Shown in pieces: positions 13,706 through 15,370 of a DNA stretch of 15,370 bases (its first letter is position 1; the number at the start of each line of letters is the position of its first letter). The notes under the pieces are model-generated. The model made no database searches. It was given only the letters and a program-made list of their open reading frames with translations, and was not told where the DNA came from. Where the stretch lies: the NCBI GenBank assembly GCA_035938215.1, contig DASZHC010000204.1, positions 1 through 15,370 of the forward strand, written 5' to 3'. A program made the translations under genes and the position numbers. The stretch is from DASZHC01 sp035938215. Its GTDB lineage: Bacteria > Verrucomicrobiota > Verrucomicrobiia > Chthoniobacterales > JAFAMB01.

Positions 13706-13734
13706 TTGTGGTAATCAATACTTTTTGATACAAT
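13706..13734 (+). promoter_or_regulatory. Promoter of the ABC transporter gene
   Basis: TTGTGG (13706-13711) and TACAAT (13729-13734) are 17 bases apart. Transcription would start near 13741, so the first ATG at 13735 would not be in the message and the ATG at 13759, which opens a signal peptide, becomes the likely start. An ATCAA (13714-13718) / TTGAT (13725-13729) pair touches the -10 box. Confidence 0.5.
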
Positions 13735-13758
13735 ATGATGTGTTACCAACCCGCTGTG

Positions 13759-14067
13759 ATGCGGATCGCGTTGCCCTTGGCCTCTCTGCTGCTGAGTTTA
13801 GTCTGCTCAAATGCGGAACCGACGCTTCGTTGGGCGGCAGACCCAAACAGCAACGCTCCTTACACGTTTTATACCTCAGGGAAAACCCTGGTAGGGTTTG
13901 AGTACGAAATTATAAATGCCGTTGCCCGCCGCTTGGGTCGCTCGGCCGAATTTGTGCAGAATGATTGGAGCGGACTGATCCCGGGGTTGGACCGCGGCCT
14001 CTATGACTGCGTGATCTGCGGCATCGAGATTACTCCCGACAAAAAAGAGCAAGTGATCTTTGGTTAG
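13759..14067 (+). CDS. Amino-acid ABC transporter, N-terminal part of substrate-binding domain (gene split by frameshift)
   Basis: 102 residues from the ATG at 13759; an upstream ATG at 13735 adds eight residues but is excluded if the promoter at 13706 is right. A signal peptide (MRIALPLASLLLSLVCSNA, probable cleavage after SNA) is followed by lobe 1 of a family 3 (SBP_bac_3) binding protein: LRWAADPNSNAPYTFY, GFEYEIINAVARRLGRSAEFVQNDWSGLIPGLDRGLYDCVICGIEITPDKKEQVIF. This GFE-x-E/D-I and ITP-x-K pattern is typical of glutamine/arginine-type transporters. The frame ends at TAG 14065-14067. Frame +1 continues the same protein (SIPYYFTFEQFVG) from 14063. The alternative frame has a stop at 14054-14056, so the shift must fall within 14057-14064, and the sequence reads best with one base removed there. 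Confidence 0.8.
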   Translation: MRIALPLASLLLSLVCSNAEPTLRWAADPNSNAPYTFYTSGKTLVGFEYEIINAVARRLGRSAEFVQNDWSGLIPGLDRGLYDCVICGIEITPDKKEQVIFG

Positions 14068-15274
14068 CATTCCGTACTACTTCACGTTTGAACAATTTGT
14101 TGGACGAAGAGGCATGCCGCCAATCATGTCGCTAAGCCAACTCCGCGGCCGAAACATAGGTACGCTTGACCAGACCGCTGCGCTTCGGATGCTGGAGGCA
14201 ACGCCAGGCGCGATACCAAAGACGTATGACGAAGAATTGAATGCCTACGAAGATATCGTCAATGGACGGTTGTTCGGCGTCCTGCTCGACTATCCGATTG
14301 CTAAATATTATGCATCGCCCAATCCGGAACTGGAACTGACCGGACCTCCTTTCGGCCAGATTGCTTACGGAATCGCGATTGCTAAGAGCAATGTTGCGCT
14401 AAAGCAGGAGATCGACGGCGCGTTGCGCGATATCATCTCATCCGGGGAACTCCGAAATATTCTTTCGCGCTGGGGTTTATGGACCGGCACGGTCGCCCGC
14501 GCTTTCAATCAAACCATTGATCCGTCCGAGCCGGCCACCGAGTATCAATCGTTCGTTTCCGGGCGCGTCGCGAATGCGGATCTTTGGTCTCGAATCCAAA
14601 GATACGCAGTTGACGGGCATTTATTGCGACGTGCGGCCCTCCTGACCCTGGCGGTATCGGTAGCGGCGATGCTCGTCGCGGTCCTGGCCGGCTTACTTCT
14701 GGCAATCGGTCGCGTTTTTGGTCCCCTGCCGGTCCGTTGGTTTGCAACGGCCTATATCGAACTCATGCGCGGAACTCCGCTTTTGATTCAACTTCTTTTC
14801 ATCTTTTACGGTCTGCCAAGCATCGGAATCAGGCTTTCTCCATTCGCAGCAGGCGTGCTCGGGCTCGGTTTGAACTATGCGGCCTCCGAAGCCGAAAACT
14901 ACAGGGCGGGTCTGCTCGCAGTACCGGCTGGCCAATGGGATGCCGCTCAAGCTTTGGGGCTGACTCAAAGCCAATCCCTCCGCCTTGTGATTATCCCTCA
15001 AGCAATTCGTTTGGTCCTGCCGCCCCTTACTAATGACTTCATTTCACTTCTCAAGGATTCCTCGCTGGTTTCGGCCCTTACCATGGTGGAACTGACCGGC
15101 GCCTACCATCGAATTGCCACCGAAACTTTTGACTACTTTGGCGCCGGCCTGCTCGTTGCATTTATCTATTTGCTCCTGGGGCTTCCTTTTGTCCGGCTCG
15201 CCCGTTACTCCGAGTCGCGCCTCGCCAAAGCCGGTCGATCGCAAATACCTGCCATTCAGTGGCTTGTACAATGA
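14060..15274 (+). CDS. Amino-acid ABC transporter: rest of substrate-binding domain fused to HisM/GlnP-type permease
   Basis: The open frame starts formally at a TTG (14060) but is the continuation of the 13759-14067 gene after a 1-nt shift. Residues 1-155 complete the family 3 solute-binding domain (SIPYYFTFEQFVGRRG, LRGRNIGTLDQTAALRML, GVLLDYPIAKYYAS, FGQIAYGIAIAKSN). From about residue 190 a permease of the HisM/GlnP family follows: TM at 191-215, IELMRGTPLLIQLLFIFYGLP (about 234-254, with the conserved RGTPLL), a hydrophobic stretch, and the EAA loop EAENYRAGLLAVPAGQWDAAQALGL (about 272-296) that meets the ATPase. NDFISLLKDSSLVS and a last TM segment (370-385) complete it. Such binding-protein/permease fusions are known. 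The stop TGA overlaps an ATG (15271-15273), but that frame stops after 13 codons, so the ATPase gene is not seen. Confidence 0.85.
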   Translation: MVSIPYYFTFEQFVGRRGMPPIMSLSQLRGRNIGTLDQTAALRMLEATPGAIPKTYDEELNAYEDIVNGRLFGVLLDYPIAKYYASPNPELELTGPPFGQIAYGIAIAKSNVALKQEIDGALRDIISSGELRNILSRWGLWTGTVARAFNQTIDPSEPATEYQSFVSGRVANADLWSRIQRYAVDGHLLRRAALLTLAVSVAAMLVAVLAGLLLAIGRVFGPLPVRWFATAYIELMRGTPLLIQLLFIFYGLPSIGIRLSPFAAGVLGLGLNYAASEAENYRAGLLAVPAGQWDAAQALGLTQSQSLRLVIIPQAIRLVLPPLTNDFISLLKDSSLVSALTMVELTGAYHRIATETFDYFGAGLLVAFIYLLLGLPFVRLARYSESRLAKAGRSQIPAIQWLVQ

Positions 15275-15370
15275 AACTTGAAATAGGTTCGCGCGATGCA
15301 TACCCGCAGTAGGGTCAGATCTCTGCCGGCCGCCGGGGAGAGCCACTTTCGCCGATGTTCGTTTTCATGG

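Noticed and set aside
13674..13901. Plus-strand frame overlapping the start of the ABC transporter gene
   Set aside because: It overlaps the well-supported signal peptide and binding-domain frame and its translation resembles no family.
14041..14067. Programmed +1 frameshift in the ABC gene, with the A-run at 14041-14046 as slippery site
   Set aside because: The shift must occur downstream of the stop at 14054-14056 in the second frame, so the A-run cannot be the site. GGT-TAG lacks the re-pairing seen at known +1 sites such as prfB.
15271..15312. ATG overlapping the permease stop, possibly the start of the ATPase gene
   Set aside because: The frame stops after 13 codons (TAG at 15310-15312). 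No Walker A or other ABC ATPase motif is seen in any frame up to the window end.
1..15370. CRISPR array or complete insertion sequence
   Set aside because: No regularly spaced direct repeats and no transposase or integrase frame are visible.

Overview
The window comes from a bacterial chromosome of roughly 50-55% GC. The gene content is mostly housekeeping, but three genes are broken and one long spacer is full of repeats. The intergenic elements (a GGGAGGGACGGCC hairpin, AATCTGTG repeats, GAGACGGTGCACTAG boxes) and the small coiled-coil/winged-helix protein recall soil Verrucomicrobia (Pedosphaera, Chthoniobacter or Udaeobacter-like lineages). That placement is an inference from style and no marker gene here proves it.

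Left part (1-6.1 kb): the end of a DUF4230-like gene is followed on the plus strand by pgsA (phosphatidylglycerophosphate synthase) and der (ribosome-assembly GTPase, TTG start). Der converges on a two-gene minus-strand operon of SPFH/band-7 membrane proteins that overlap by ATGA, and the convergent gap holds two hairpin elements. The SPFH operon is divergent from an M32 metallocarboxypeptidase, which is followed 19 bp later by a tandem UspA protein.

Middle (7-11.2 kb): acnA (aconitase, with an extra segment of about 55 residues) lies on the minus strand. Directly upstream, under a good sigma70-type promoter (TTGACC-17-TATAGT), is a wrecked peroxiredoxin gene. It keeps the N- and C-termini but has lost the catalytic middle and carries a frameshift; its TGA overlaps the acnA ATG. 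Upstream again is about 940 bp without a credible gene, containing a nested inverted-repeat block (about 10501-11105). A related box lies just beyond the other end of acnA at 7139.

Right part (11.2-15.4 kb): a small winged-helix-like protein, then a minus-strand FliA/WhiG-type sigma factor cut by one in-frame TGA between its sigma2/sigma3 part and an intact sigma4 part. Next comes an unrecognised two-TM protein with a SHOCT-like tail. Last is an amino-acid ABC transporter of the fused substrate-binding/permease type, split by a 1-nt frameshift.

I see no tRNA, rRNA, CRISPR, transposase or phage gene. No clear new multi-gene system is visible. The most interesting points are the interrupted sigma factor, the peroxiredoxin remnant in front of acnA, the repeat block, and the clustering of lesions in the right third.
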